From Kribbella pittospori (GTDB lineage Bacteria > Actinomycetota > Actinomycetes > Propionibacteriales > Kribbellaceae): a stretch of 64,000 bases of DNA. Shown in pieces: positions 52,470 through 63,200 of the stretch. The DNA lies in assembly GCF_004331465.1 (NCBI RefSeq), contig NZ_SJKB01000021.1:1-64000 (forward strand), in the 5' to 3' direction. Numbering within the stretch: position 1 is the stretch's first letter; each line of letters begins with the position of its first letter. The notes below the pieces were generated by a model. That model ran no database searches and had not been told where the DNA came from. It saw only the letters and a list, made by a program, of their open reading frames with translations. Both the position numbers and the translations under genes were made by a program.

Positions 52470-52781
52470 ATGCTGATCTGCAATGAGTTCCTTCTGCAGA
52501 CCGTCATCCTGCAAGACCCGGGGATCACCCCGAACACCAACGGCTTGCCCGGCCTGCCTGCGCTCCGCCAGGTGGTCGGCGCTCTCCTGACCTTCAGCCT
52601 CGTGATCTGCGTCGCCGCCTTCGTCATCTCGGCCGCGGCCTGGGCGATGGGCAGTTTCAACAACAACGCGCACTATGCCGGCAAAGGCAAGACGGGATGC
52701 CTGGTCGCAGCCGGGGCCGCGATCCTCATCGGGTCGGCCAACACGCTCATCCGCTTCTTCAGCGGCATCCACATCAACTGA
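52470..52781 (+). CDS. Small membrane protein of the transfer system (pilin-like position)
   Basis: 103 aa, AAGGAC upstream. Two membrane helices: VVGALLTFSLVICVAAFVIS and GCLVAAGAAILIGSANTLI, with a short polar loop GSFNNNAHYAGKGK. Size, topology and position just before the VirB6-like gene match VirB2/TrbC-type subunits of gram-positive systems. No cysteine-rich or TraA-type pilin motif beyond this. Assignment from context. Confidence 0.6.
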   Translation: MLICNEFLLQTVILQDPGITPNTNGLPGLPALRQVVGALLTFSLVICVAAFVISAAAWAMGSFNNNAHYAGKGKTGCLVAAGAAILIGSANTLIRFFSGIHIN

Positions 52782-52796
52782 TCGAGGAGAACGCTC

Positions 52797-53981
52797 GTGG
52801 CATGGTCCGATTGCCTGCTCAACCCGATCAGCTGTGTCGCTTCAGGAACAAGCTCGGTCACGGACTCGTGGTGGAACTCGTTCTTGAACTGGATGGCGAG
52901 AGGTCTGACCGAGGTGACGTCGTACGTCTTCCAGGCGTTCAGCCTCAGTACGGCGCCACGCTTCGGCCAGCAGTGGTGGCGCGACAACCTCGACCTGATG
53001 ATTGTCATCTCACTGCCTTTGCTGGTCGCGGCGTTCGTGCTGCAGTGTGCGTCGGCCGCGATCCGCCGAGAACCTGGCCGACTCGGGCACGCGGTCCTGG
53101 GCGCGTTGCTGGGCACGGCCGGTGTTCCGCTTGCGGTTGCGGTGGTGGCGTCTTGCGGTCAGGCCGTCGACGAGATGTCGACCGCGATCCTCGGCAACCG
53201 GGCGACCGCCGACGGCTTGAAGCGCATGGTCGACCTGAGCGTCTTCCCTACGGCTGCGACGCTCGGAGGTTTCATGCTGACTGCCGTAGTGCTAGGGCTG
53301 TTGGCTTCCATTTCGCTGTACTTCGTGATGCTGATTCGTGAGGTCGCGATCGTGGCGTTCGTGGTCTTCGCGCCGATCGCAATGGCGAGCTGGACCTGGT
53401 CGGCTACGCGTCATTGGCTGCGCCGCTGGGTCGAGGTCGTCGGAGCTCTCCTGTTCTCCAAGGTCGCGATGGCCGTCATCTTCACGGTCGGGCTGTCGGC
53501 GGCTGGGAACACGGACCAGAACGGCGAGGCATCGATCGGCACGTTCCTGACCGGGGTCTTGCTGATCGCGATGGCTGCGTTCGCGCCGCTGGCAACCTTC
53601 TCATTCATCCACTGGGCAGGTGATCACGGCCAGACCGCCGTACATGCACTTCAGCAAGGCACCGCTGGGGCATCGGCGCTCAAGGAGCGGTTCGATCAGG
53701 CCCAACAATGGCGTGCGCATCACTTCGGCGGATCCCACGACAACCCGGATCCCGTAGCGGGGGACAACGGTAGTTCGGTCGAGGTGGAGCCGGCCCGTGC
53801 CGCGACCGGCACTGGCCCATCGGCAGACCGTAGTGAATCGACTGGCTCAGGCGGAGGAACTGCAGCACCTGAGCTGTCTCCGGCGATAGCAACGATCGCG
53901 CGACAGTCGGCGGTCGATCCGGCCTCTGCGCCATCTGAAGGCACAGAGACGACCGGCGACTCAGGAGGCGAGCAGAAGTGA
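52797..53981 (+). CDS. VirB6/TrbL-like channel protein
   Basis: 394 aa, GTG start with GAGGAGA upstream. About six membrane helices between residues 65 and 285 (LMIVISLPLLVAAFVLQCA, AVLGALLGTAGVPLAVAVVA, LGGFMLTAVVLGLLASISLY, IREVAIVAFVVFAPIAMASW, FLTGVLLIAMAAFAPLATF). The V-F-A-P-I-A loop is typical of TrbL-type proteins. The last 110 residues are soluble, acidic and probably disordered. Overlaps the next gene (4 bases). Confidence 0.75.
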   Translation: MAWSDCLLNPISCVASGTSSVTDSWWNSFLNWMARGLTEVTSYVFQAFSLSTAPRFGQQWWRDNLDLMIVISLPLLVAAFVLQCASAAIRREPGRLGHAVLGALLGTAGVPLAVAVVASCGQAVDEMSTAILGNRATADGLKRMVDLSVFPTAATLGGFMLTAVVLGLLASISLYFVMLIREVAIVAFVVFAPIAMASWTWSATRHWLRRWVEVVGALLFSKVAMAVIFTVGLSAAGNTDQNGEASIGTFLTGVLLIAMAAFAPLATFSFIHWAGDHGQTAVHALQQGTAGASALKERFDQAQQWRAHHFGGSHDNPDPVAGDNGSSVEVEPARAATGTGPSADRSESTGSGGGTAAPELSPAIATIARQSAVDPASAPSEGTETTGDSGGEQK

Positions 53982-55414
53982 CCACTCCCGGCACGCTCTC
54001 AACCCGGTTCCCACGCCCTGAGCGCAACGCCGTACTGCTCGGGCTTCGCGCCGTCCAGGTCGCTCTGCTGCTGATCGCCGTCGTCACAGCGACCATCTTC
54101 ATCCTCGTGCAGATGACTCCAGCCGCGAAGCTGAGCGGTCTGACGATTGCAGGCTTGTGCGTTGCTGTTGCCATCGCGCGAGCCGAGGACCTGCCGTTGT
54201 ATCGCTGGTTAGTGCTTCGTGTTGTGAACGCCATCCGGCTGCTACGGAAGCAGCATGCCTTCCGGAACCGGGTCATGGAGCCGCGCCGGCATGGGCAACT
54301 GCAGCTTCCCGGTGAGGGTACGGCGTTGCGGATCCTGACCGCGGGGTCGGGCATCGGCATCGTTCACGATCCTCGGCGTAGACGAGTGATCGCCGTGGCC
54401 AAGATCGAAGGTCCTGCTCATCTGCTCCAGAACACCGATGAGCAGGACCGGCGTGTCGCGGCCTACGGTCGGCTGATCGCGGGTCTGTGCCAAGGCAATC
54501 GCATCGCACGAGCGCAGATCCTGGAACGCACGCTGCCCGACCCCGGCGACCAGCTGGGAGAGTGGGCCAAGAAGCGCCAGGTCGATTCGCGGACGTCGGC
54601 AGGCGCGATCTACACCGATCTGCTGAATCACGCAGCTCCGGCTGCGGCCAGGCACGAGACTCTGTTCAGCTTCGCGGTGAACCTCGATGCGGTCTCTCGT
54701 GAGATCCGCAAGCACGGCGGCGGGATCGGTGGTGCCACCGCGGTGGTCGAGTCCGAGGCGCGAGCCTTACAGACCTCGCTCGCCGCGGCCGGGGTCGCCG
54801 GGTGCTGGCTCAGCGCCGGCGAACTGGCGATGAGTTTTCGCGTGGCGTTCGACCCCGCCGCGACGCGAACGATTCCCAGCCCCGAGCAGCTGGATGCAGC
54901 TGATGCCGGCCCGCTCGGTGTGGACGCTGGCTGGGACCTCTTGCGCACTGACTCCTCGCTGCACCGCGTGTACGTGATCACGGAATGGCCGCGCATTCAG
55001 ACCACTCCATCGTTCCTGAGCCCGTTGCTGCTGAAGCCGGGAATCCGACGCACATTCACGTTGGTGCTGCAGCCCATTCCGATGGGCAAGGCGTTGCGGG
55101 ACGCCAGGCGGCATCAGGTCGAGCGGGTCACGGACAGGTCAACTCGCGCCAGGATCGGGCAGTTGGAGACCGAGGAGGATCGTCAGCTCGACGCCGACGT
55201 GGCCCAGCGCGAGCGGGATCTGGCGGCCGGACATGGCGATGTGCGCTGGCTTGGCCTCGTTGTCGTCTCGGCTGACGACGAAGAAGCGCTCGATGACGCC
55301 TGCATGGAGATCGAGATCGCTGCTACTCAGGCTCTGCTTGACCTGCGCCGCCTGGTCGGCCAGCAGATGGAAGGCTTCATGGCCGCAGCTCTGCCGTTCG
55401 GAATTGGATTGTGA
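53978..55414 (+). CDS. SCO6880-family conjugation protein
   Basis: 478 aa, GTG start. Two membrane helices at 35-85 (AVQVALLLIAVVTATIFILV, LSGLTIAGLCVAVAIA), then a soluble domain with DEQDRRVAAYGRLIAGLCQG, VARAQ-like IARAQILERTLPDPGDQLGE, ETLFSFAVNLDAVSREIRKH and PVLLKPG-like SPLLLKPGIRRTFTLVLQP. This is the SCO6880 family, which in gram-positive conjugation supplies the membrane-anchored N-terminal half of a VirB4-like motor; the ATPase half follows as a separate gene, overlapping by one base. Confidence 0.85.
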   Translation: MTTPGTLSTRFPRPERNAVLLGLRAVQVALLLIAVVTATIFILVQMTPAAKLSGLTIAGLCVAVAIARAEDLPLYRWLVLRVVNAIRLLRKQHAFRNRVMEPRRHGQLQLPGEGTALRILTAGSGIGIVHDPRRRRVIAVAKIEGPAHLLQNTDEQDRRVAAYGRLIAGLCQGNRIARAQILERTLPDPGDQLGEWAKKRQVDSRTSAGAIYTDLLNHAAPAAARHETLFSFAVNLDAVSREIRKHGGGIGGATAVVESEARALQTSLAAAGVAGCWLSAGELAMSFRVAFDPAATRTIPSPEQLDAADAGPLGVDAGWDLLRTDSSLHRVYVITEWPRIQTTPSFLSPLLLKPGIRRTFTLVLQPIPMGKALRDARRHQVERVTDRSTRARIGQLETEEDRQLDADVAQRERDLAAGHGDVRWLGLVVVSADDEEALDDACMEIEIAATQALLDLRRLVGQQMEGFMAAALPFGIGL

Positions 55415-56832
55415 TGGCGAGGCAAGAGTCCGCGTACTACGAACCAGAGGGCGTCGGGCGCGCGACCCGTCGAGCCAACCGCCGATCGTCGTACACGGTC
55501 CAGCGGACGCCGAAGGCCGACGCACCTGATGGGACAGAGACGGGTGCGCCGAGCCCTCGCAGGCGCCTGCGGCTCCTGGTCGACAAGCATCGAGCCACGA
55601 CCCGGGTGCTGCGCGTCGCGTATCCGTTCCTCGCCGAAGGCGGGCTTGGCGCCGATGGCACCTACATTGGCTCCGACGTCTTCAGTGGTGGCTCGTTTGT
55701 CTACGACCCGTGGGTGCTGTACCAGGGTCGCGTCATCACGAATCCGAACGTGCTGTTGGCCGGTGTAATCGGCAGTGGCAAGTCGTCCACGGCCAAGGCG
55801 CTGATCACTCGATCCGTTGCCCTCGGCCACAAGGCGTACGTCCCTTGCGATCCGAAGGGGGAGTGGACGCCGGTGGCTACGGCGATGGGCGGTGCGGTCA
55901 TTAAACTCGGGCCGGGTTTACCGACCCGCCTCAATCCACTCGACGCTGGAGGCCAACCATCCACCGTCGACGCCGAGGAGTGGGAACGAATCGTGTGGTC
56001 ACGGCGCCGCGCGCTGCTGGGCACCTTAGCCGAATCCACACTCGGACGACCGCTGGCCGCTGTCGAGCACACGGCTCTCGACCTAGCGCTGGAGACCGTC
56101 TCGCGCCAGGTCGCACAACCGACGATCCCCGACGTCGTCGTTGCTCTCTTCACGCCGGACTCCGATCGCGCTGAGCGCGCAGGACTGAGGACCTCGAACC
56201 TGACGGCCGATGGGCGCGAAGTCGCGCACGCGATCCGGCGCTTGGTCCATGGTGATCTGTCCGGGATGTTCGACGGACCGTCGACGACCGAGTTCGATCC
56301 GACGCTGCCGATGGTGACGCTGGACTCCTCGTGGCTGGGGAACGGCGGGAACGATCAGGCGCTGCGCCTCACCTTGGCCTGTGCATCGTCCTGGCTCGAG
56401 GCTGCGGTCGCGGATCCGGCCGGCGGTAACCGCTACATCGTGTACGACGAAGGTTGGCGGGTTATGCGCGATCCGGCACTCCTGCGGCGGATGCAGGAGC
56501 AATGGAAACTGTCGCGTGCCTGGGGCGTCTCCAACATCCTGATCGTGCACCGACTATCCGACCTGGCCGCCGTCGGTGACCTCGGGTCTGAGGCCCGTGC
56601 TCTCGCCGAAGGGCTCCTGGCTGACTGCTCAACCCGGATCATGCTCCGGCAAGAGCCCGACCAGCTAGAGCGAACGGCGAGCCTGCTCGGGCTCACCGAC
56701 GTGGAGATCGCGACGATCGCCAAGCTCCCCAAAGGCCGGGCGCTGTGGCGGTTGCCCAACCGGTCCTTCGTCGTACAACTCGTCCGCCACGCCCGCGAGG
56801 TCGAACTCTTCGACACCGACGCGAGGATGTAG
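55414..56832 (+). CDS. VirB4-like conjugation ATPase
   Basis: 472 aa from the ATG that shares its A with the previous stop. Walker A GVIGSGKSST near residue 120, Walker B GNRYIVYDEGWRVM near 350, followed by SRAWGVSNILIVHRLSDLAA and the C-terminal LLADCSTRIMLRQEPDQLE and LPKGRALWRL, all typical of the VirB4/TraC-type RecA fold. A DPKGEWTPVATAMGG stretch follows strand 2. It powers assembly and substrate transport through the channel. Confidence 0.9.
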   Translation: MARQESAYYEPEGVGRATRRANRRSSYTVQRTPKADAPDGTETGAPSPRRRLRLLVDKHRATTRVLRVAYPFLAEGGLGADGTYIGSDVFSGGSFVYDPWVLYQGRVITNPNVLLAGVIGSGKSSTAKALITRSVALGHKAYVPCDPKGEWTPVATAMGGAVIKLGPGLPTRLNPLDAGGQPSTVDAEEWERIVWSRRRALLGTLAESTLGRPLAAVEHTALDLALETVSRQVAQPTIPDVVVALFTPDSDRAERAGLRTSNLTADGREVAHAIRRLVHGDLSGMFDGPSTTEFDPTLPMVTLDSSWLGNGGNDQALRLTLACASSWLEAAVADPAGGNRYIVYDEGWRVMRDPALLRRMQEQWKLSRAWGVSNILIVHRLSDLAAVGDLGSEARALAEGLLADCSTRIMLRQEPDQLERTASLLGLTDVEIATIAKLPKGRALWRLPNRSFVVQLVRHAREVELFDTDARM

Positions 56833-56840
56833 GTCTCTCG

Positions 56841-58595
56841 ATGAATCAGCGACCACCGCGCGATCTCACCGACACAATCTTCGTCGCCGGGGGAGTACTG
56901 CTCGCCTGCGCCGGCCTCCTGTATCTGGCCGGCGGCCTCGCGAGCCTGTTGACCACGGGCCGATGGGTTAGGGCCCAGTGGATTGAGGCGCTGCAGGTGC
57001 CCTTGCACCCCGGCGACCCTGGAGCGGCATTCGGACTGACGCCTGGGCAGCTCGCCCCGACAATGTACTGGCTTGTTCTGACGGGACTGATCTGTCTGCC
57101 GCTGGCCGCCGCTCTGGCGGCGCTGCGGTGGTGGCATGGCCGGCGGGCGACGTCGACCAGTCGCGCGCGAGCTCTTGCCGCCCGGCCTGGACTGGCTTCC
57201 AAAGGAGATGTCGAGGCCGCAGTCGGTCGCCGCCAGGTCGCACGGCGCGGGCGATCAGCCCGTCCACTCGCTTCGACAAGCGGACCGGCCGAGGTTGGCA
57301 CGCTCCTTGGTCGCTCCCGCGGCCGCGAGTGCTGGGCATCGGTCGAGGATTCGATGATCGATGTCGGACCGCCAAGGTCTGGCAAGGGACTCCATCAGAT
57401 CATGAGCGCGATCATCGATGCGCCGGGCGCCGTCGTGACGACGTCGACCCGGCCGGACAACCTCGCCGCAACCCTCGAGCTCCGCCGGGCCATCGGTCCT
57501 GTCGCGATCTTCGACCCGCAAGGACTCGGCCGGGTTGAGGGCATCCGCTGGTCCCCGGTCCGCGGTTGCGAAAACCCGACCACTGCGATGGTCCGTGCGA
57601 GCGGATTGGCCGCAGGAGCAGGCTTTGCCAAAGGCAACGTCAGCGATGGAGCGTTCTGGCACGGCCAAACCGAGATGGCACTCCGCGGGCTGCTCCACGC
57701 TGCCGCCATCGATGACGCCGGCATCGCCCAGCTCTACCGATGGGGCCTCGAACCAGCCTCGGCCATCGAAGCCGTCACCATCCTCAACCGATCAACCGAC
57801 GCCGCCGAAGGTTGGGGCGACACTCTCGACGGCATCGTCCGCATGGACGGCCGCACCCGCGACGCCATCTGGGCCGGCGTCCGCTCAGCCCTGTCGGCCC
57901 TCGCGGATCCAGCCGTACGACGCTCCTTTGATCCGCCGCCCGGCAAAGGCCTCGACCCAGCAAGCTTCATCCGAGAACGCGGCACCATCTACCTCCTCGG
58001 CACCGGAGCCGGCGCCAGCGCGACCTCCGCGTTCATCGCTGCGCTCCTGGAGGACATCACCGAATCGGCCCGCCAACTCGCCGCCCACAATCCCGGCGGC
58101 CGCCTCGAACCACCACTGGCCCTCGTCCTCGACGAGATCGCCAACCTCTGCGCCGTACCCTCCCTGCCATCACTCATGGCCGACGGCGGAGGCTCAGGAA
58201 TCTCCACCCTCGTCGTCATCCAATCACTTGCCCAAGCCCGTGAACGCTGGGGCGAACAAGCAGCCGCAGCCATGTGGGACGCGGCCACCCTCCGCCTCAT
58301 TCTCGGCGGCTCCGCCCAACCCCGCGACCTCCAAGACCTTGCGGCCGTCTGCGGCGAACGCGACGAAGAGATCCGCAACTGGAGCCGCGGGGCAGACGGC
58401 GGCCGCACCATCTCCACTAGCACCCGCCGAATCCCCATCCTCCCGCCCGACGTGATCCGCACCCTCCCCTTCGGCACCGGCATCCTCCTTGCCCGCACCG
58501 CCCCACCCATCCTCCTCAGGATGACCCCGTGGACCGAGCGTCCCGACGCCGACAAGATCCGCCGCAGCATCGACCAAGCGACCAAGCGCCGATGA
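56841..58595 (+). CDS. VirD4/TraG-type coupling protein
   Basis: 584 aa. Two membrane helices (IFVAGGVLLACAGLLYLAGG and MYWLVLTGLICLPLAAALA). Walker A VGPPRSGKGLH near residue 180, the VTTSTRPDNL strand, a CGEN-like RGCENPTTA, and Walker B LALVLDEIANL near 430. The end has QPRDLQDLAAVCGERDEEI and FGTGILLARTAPPI. It brings the relaxase-DNA complex to the channel. Part of its 3' half has a decayed relative at 13713-13775. Confidence 0.92.
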   Translation: MNQRPPRDLTDTIFVAGGVLLACAGLLYLAGGLASLLTTGRWVRAQWIEALQVPLHPGDPGAAFGLTPGQLAPTMYWLVLTGLICLPLAAALAALRWWHGRRATSTSRARALAARPGLASKGDVEAAVGRRQVARRGRSARPLASTSGPAEVGTLLGRSRGRECWASVEDSMIDVGPPRSGKGLHQIMSAIIDAPGAVVTTSTRPDNLAATLELRRAIGPVAIFDPQGLGRVEGIRWSPVRGCENPTTAMVRASGLAAGAGFAKGNVSDGAFWHGQTEMALRGLLHAAAIDDAGIAQLYRWGLEPASAIEAVTILNRSTDAAEGWGDTLDGIVRMDGRTRDAIWAGVRSALSALADPAVRRSFDPPPGKGLDPASFIRERGTIYLLGTGAGASATSAFIAALLEDITESARQLAAHNPGGRLEPPLALVLDEIANLCAVPSLPSLMADGGGSGISTLVVIQSLAQARERWGEQAAAAMWDAATLRLILGGSAQPRDLQDLAAVCGERDEEIRNWSRGADGGRTISTSTRRIPILPPDVIRTLPFGTGILLARTAPPILLRMTPWTERPDADKIRRSIDQATKRR

Positions 58596-58981
58596 ACCCG
58601 AACGAGGAGTTGGCCAGAGCCCTCGCCCTCACCGCCGGCACCGACCCGTTCGTCATCTGCTGGCGCGACCTAGACCCCACCAGCACCCAAGAGGAACTAG
58701 AACGCCTCTCCGACTGGGTCACCTGGGCCACGTCCCGCTACGGCCTCGACCACAAAGTCATCCCACCCTGCTGGCCCGAACACGGCGCCGTACTCGAAGA
58801 ACTCTCCGCCCTGCGCACCTTCTGGGAAGCCTGCTACCAAGAGGACGCAGCTCCCTCAGACCCCCTCGCCTTCCACCGAGACCTAACCCTCGCCGTCCGC
58901 CGCCTCCGAGACTGGACCTCCCTCCTCGGCTGCACCCGAACCGCCCACCGCCCGGCCCATTCGCGAGTGCCATCGCATTAA
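58592..58981 (+). CDS. Small conjugation-associated protein (DUF4913-like)
   Basis: 129 aa; ATG overlaps the stop of the coupling-protein gene (ATGA). CWRDLDPTSTQEELERLSDW, WVTWATSRYGLD, VIPPCWPEHGAVLEELSALR, TFWEACYQ: a W..W..RY...IPPCW..H....EL.AL...W pattern that resembles DUF4913 proteins commonly encoded beside TraG-like genes in actinobacteria. Function unknown; last gene of the rightward operon. Confidence 0.7.
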   Translation: MNPNEELARALALTAGTDPFVICWRDLDPTSTQEELERLSDWVTWATSRYGLDHKVIPPCWPEHGAVLEELSALRTFWEACYQEDAAPSDPLAFHRDLTLAVRRLRDWTSLLGCTRTAHRPAHSRVPSH

Positions 58982-59164
58982 CGGTTAGGCATCCTTCGCC
59001 TCGTCGCGAATGCCAACAGGACCCAGTGCGTGGCGTCCTGTTAGTGGGTCGGGAGTTCTTGACATTCCATGCTCATGATCGGCCGACGATGGAGGCAGTG
59101 ACCAGCCTTGGGGAGCCACCACCTTGGGCGCCGGCAACTTGCTTGGCCGGATGGCCGCCGCTGA

Positions 59165-59941
59165 TCACCTGGCGATCAAGAACGCCAGAAACGCGCCAGC
59201 CGGCAGCCCAAGCACAAGTCCGATGCCAATCTGGTTCGTGACGTCCACGGGCTTGATGACAAACATGCGGCGCCACTTGAGAGACCGATCTGAAGACAGC
59301 CGACGAAGATAACGTCGCTTGCTGAGGCCGTATCCGGTCCAATCGGATGCGAAGATCGCGACGACGCCTGTGACAGCGATCATGGTCCAGATCAGCGTGT
59401 ACCAAAGTGGTCCCGTGTAGTTGTAGACGGGCGGGTCGTTCGGGTCTGCTGCAGGCGATTCGTCGCCCCACGCTCCGTACATCAGCAGCCCTGCCAGTAG
59501 CACGCTCCACGGCCAGATCAGGCTGAATCGACGGCGCCGAGTGCGTCGCTTGACAGTCCTTCTGAACTCAAGCGCCGCGTCTTGCGCCGCGCCGGACGTA
59601 CTCCAGCGCCAGCGTTCCGTACCGACGGAGTCGTACCAGAGTCTGGAGCCATCACTGTAGGTCGCTTGGAGCACGAATCTGCGCGCTTCTGCAAGCATGA
59701 GAGCGAACTCGTCGGCCGTACATCGACCGGTCCAATTGCGTTGCACCACACGGTGGTCCTCGTGCGTTGCAGTTAGCGTGAATGTGGCGTCATCCGTCGC
59801 TATCGAAGCAAACGCTGCTACGAGGGTGCTGAAGTCAGCGCCGCCGGCGGGCAGTTTGAATTCGTAGCGATTCCTCGCAAGATCCCACGACGGCGGCGCA
59901 GGTGCCGACTTCGGGCCAGATGCCGTCTTCAGTTCAGTCAC
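59165..59941 (-). CDS. Membrane protein of unknown function
   Basis: 258 aa, GTG start. Residues 1-125 are soluble (strand-rich: NRYEFKLPAGGADFSTLVAA, DDATFTLTATHEDHRVVQRN, FVLQATYSDGSRLWYDSVGT). Then a basic RRTVKRRTRRRRF and three membrane helices to the end (LIWPWSVLLAGLLMYGAW, LWYTLIWTMIAVTGVVAIFA, IGIGLVLGLPAGAFLAFLIA). Faces the TraA relaxase gene tandemly on the same strand but lies 1 kb from it. No family recognised. Confidence 0.65.
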   Translation of the reverse strand: MTELKTASGPKSAPAPPSWDLARNRYEFKLPAGGADFSTLVAAFASIATDDATFTLTATHEDHRVVQRNWTGRCTADEFALMLAEARRFVLQATYSDGSRLWYDSVGTERWRWSTSGAAQDAALEFRRTVKRRTRRRRFSLIWPWSVLLAGLLMYGAWGDESPAADPNDPPVYNYTGPLWYTLIWTMIAVTGVVAIFASDWTGYGLSKRRYLRRLSSDRSLKWRRMFVIKPVDVTNQIGIGLVLGLPAGAFLAFLIAR

Positions 59942-59955
59942 TATGGTCTCCCCCC

Positions 59956-60117
59956 ATGTGGCAGGTCACTAGTGTGCACCGCGATGGAGATCCGGTCCAT
60001 GAGTGGATGGACGCCGGCGGCCGGTGGTGGATGCAGCGGATGAGAACGGCTCCCGCAGACCAGGTGGCTGGGGCCGGTCCAGAGGTTCTGGCGCAGCCGC
60101 CATCGATCGCGAGCTGA
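59956..60117 (+). CDS. Small hypothetical protein, 53 aa
   Basis: ATG at 59956, divergent from the membrane protein gene 15 bases away. MWQVTSVHRDGDPVHEWM and GGRWWMQRM look like coding sequence; the continuation in another frame (RELTALYAVAVNGG, then VQWPDWLEAF) suggests a frameshift from a longer protein that would end at 60212. No function. Confidence 0.4.
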   Translation: MWQVTSVHRDGDPVHEWMDAGGRWWMQRMRTAPADQVAGAGPEVLAQPPSIAS

Positions 60118-60283
60118 CCGCTCTCTACGCGGTGGCCGTCAATGGTGGCGCAGCCAGCGCACCGTGCGTGCAGTGGCCCGACTGGCTGGAAGCCTTCCGT
60201 TTCGACGCTTGAGATGTGCACGAGCCCTTGTGATCGTGACAGGTCGCGCCTTCATGCCGTTCATGGGACGGCGAAGATCCCGT

Positions 60284-63200
60284 CTACTGCTCGGGAGGCT
60301 GAGGCAACGGGATCTGCGTTGCCGCTGTGTGGAGTCGAGAGTCATGCGGGTGGTCGGACAGCGCGGGGAGGGCCGAACGTAGGCGGGAATAGTGGGTAAG
60401 TTGGGCGGACGCACTTGCTGGAGGCGGATCGCCGAGTGGCGTGTGCCCTCGGACATTGAAGCGCTCTCGGTAGACGGCGACCTGACGGACGAAAGTGGCT
60501 CGTTCTTGGGCGGATTGGTGCTGAAGTAACTGGAGCAAGTCGTGGCGCCAGGGTGGGCGTTCTCGCTCTATGTTCTCGGCTAGCCAGTCGGCGCGCTGCG
60601 CGATCCGGGACTCGAGCTCTCGGAGCGGGGCGACCAGGAGCGGGTCGCTGACATACGTTGATGGGATGAGCAGGCCGGCGATGGTCGATGGACGTTGGTC
60701 GGTCCGGCGTGTGGATCTGGTAACGAGGCGCTCGAGTCGGGTGTGGATGACTGCGGCGAGGTCGTTGGCGCTGGTCAGGGACGACTGGTTGACCGCGCTG
60801 CGCAGCAGATCTGGAACCTCGAGGCCGGCGTTCTCAGCTCGACGGAGTTCGCCTACCAATGCACCGTAGGCCGGGGACGCTTGGACGGCGGCACGATCGG
60901 CGGAGTCCAGTCCGCTGGCATCGACAGCGGCCGCGAAGCGTCTTCTTGCATCTAGCTGGCAGAGGTGCTCGTGAATGGGGATTAGGCGGTCCAGTCGGGT
61001 GGCGTTGTCTAGTTCTTGGCGGAGGACTTCGTGGGCGGATTGTTCTGTGCCGGGATCGTTGAGGACGGCTTCTAGGACGTCTTGAATGGATTGTTCGGCA
61101 TGGGGTTCGTGGAGGTCCGAGGTCGTCTGGTGGGTGGTGACGTAGGCCTGGTTGGTGTGGCGGCCGCGGGTTAGGCCTACGTAGAGGAGGGCTCGGGTGA
61201 GTCGGTCGGTGACGATGAGGTGGGCGGTGTCGACGGTGGCGCCTTGGGCACGGTGGGCTGTGGTGGCGTAGGCGAGTTCGACGGATTCCTGGACGTAGCT
61301 GCTGGGGAGTGTGACGGTTCTGTCATCCCTGTTTTGGACGGTGAGGGAGCCGTCTGGCCAGCGGTGAATGACGGTCCAGTCGCTGCCGTTTCGGACGAAG
61401 CCGGTCTCGCTGTAGCGGAGGCGGCGGTTGTTGAGGCGGGTGACGATGTGGTCGCCGAGGCCGACGTGGTTGCCGTTGTGGAGTTCGATGCCGTCGGGTT
61501 CGACTTCCCCGGTGGTGATGCGGTCGAGGCGGGCGCGGGCGTTGAGGCGGGCCACGGTGGCGTTGTCGGCGGCGATGAGGAGGCTGGTTCTGCCGGCGGT
61601 GGTGTCGATGAGCCAGGCTCTGTAAGCGGCGTCTTCCATTTCGTCGGTGGAGCCGGCGGTGAGGCGGTTGTGGTCGTCGTACTGGTCGATCGCAGTGGTG
61701 TCGCCGCGGCGCAGGGCGAGGCTTGCGTCGCGTTCCCAGTGGTTGCGGAAGCGCCAGACGTCGCTGAGCTCGGCGGCATTGGTGTCGCGGGCAACGAGTC
61801 GGAACGCTCCGCCGGTGTCGGCGGAGCCGAGTTGGGCGTCGTCGCCGACCAGAAGGAGCTTGGCGCCTGCGGCGTCGGCCGCGCGGGCGAGGGTAGCGAG
61901 TTCCATGGTGCTGGCCATGGAGGCTTCGTCGACGATGATGAGTTGGTTCTTGCGGAAGCTCCATCGGTCGTTTTCGGCGTGGAGTGCGGCCAGCAGGATG
62001 GTCAGGCGTTGGTGGCGGCGTCGGCGGCCGGCCCGGTGAGCGAGATTGGCGGCATATTCAGTTTGCGCGATTCGCTGTCGGCGTCCTTCGGCGCCCAGGC
62101 CGGCTGACTCGTAGATCCATTTCGCGATGTTCTCGCTTGGTGTGCCGATAGCGTCGGACAGGATGGTCGAGGCGGCTGAGGAGGGGGCGAGGGCGATGAT
62201 CGAGCCTTCGCCATGAACGGACTGCCAGCTGCTTGTGAGGGCTGACAACAGGCTAGTTTTGCCGGTCCCCGCGGGGCCGATCAAAGCCTCGAGCTTCTGC
62301 CCACTAGCCGCGATTCGGTGGAGTGCGCGGACCTTGTCTGCGCTGAGACCCGCGGTAGCTAGTGAGCCGTGCTCGACCCTTGGTCCGCTGCAATCGCGAG
62401 CCAAGTCGAGGAGCACTGCCTCCGCTCCGAGGATCACGGGTGACGTGTAGATCTCGCCGTCGTGGATCGTGAAGATGCTCTCGCCGCTCGTTCTCGTGAT
62501 CGGGATCGGCACCAGTTCAGGCGCAGTCAGGCTGATCGAGTGCTGCTCGGCGGCTTCGACGATGGCTTGGAATACGGCGAACCGCTCAGCGGATGACACA
62601 AACCTGAGCAGCCGCGTTTGACGTGCCGCCTCAGCGAGGAGGTTCCATCGAGTCCAGGTCGCGCGCTTGGTCTGCAGTGTGAGGACGGTCGCGGCGCCGT
62701 ACGCCTCGACCGTCTCTGCACTCAGGTCTGCGGCGGCCAACGGGCGCTCGCCGGAGTGATCGAGCGAGCGTTGAATGGCGAGCACTGCGTCGTGGCCGAT
62801 TGCCTGATCGGCGCGGGTCCGCCACCCGGCCATCAGCGCCGCGAGCGGGCGCGCGAGGTGTTTCGGTGGCCGGTTGAGGAGGGTTGCCTGCTGCCGGAGG
62901 ACGTACATCTCGCGGCGGCCTGGTGGGTGGATGTCGTCTCCGCGCTCGTCGAGAAGTGCTGCGAGGTTGGCTTCGATCCGTTCGGTTCTGGCGGAGAACT
63001 CACGGATCAGCTCGTCGGGTACAGCGTCGATCTCGAAGGCCGGGTTTCGCCGGGATCCGCGTTCGCGCAGTTCCCAATTCACGCCCAGGCGTCGAGCGAG
63101 ATTGTCGGCGAGGAACACGTTGTGGAGCTCCGACATCGCGACAACCGAGCGATACAGGACCCGCCCGTCAAGCGTTCTCCACGCGCCGTCGAGACCCTGT

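Noticed and set aside
61220..62107. Long plus-strand open frame opposite the relaxase gene
   Set aside because: Val/Gly/Glu-rich shadow of a strongly supported minus-strand coding region. The same applies to long frames opposite the ABC permease (793-2196) and the alkyl sulfatase.
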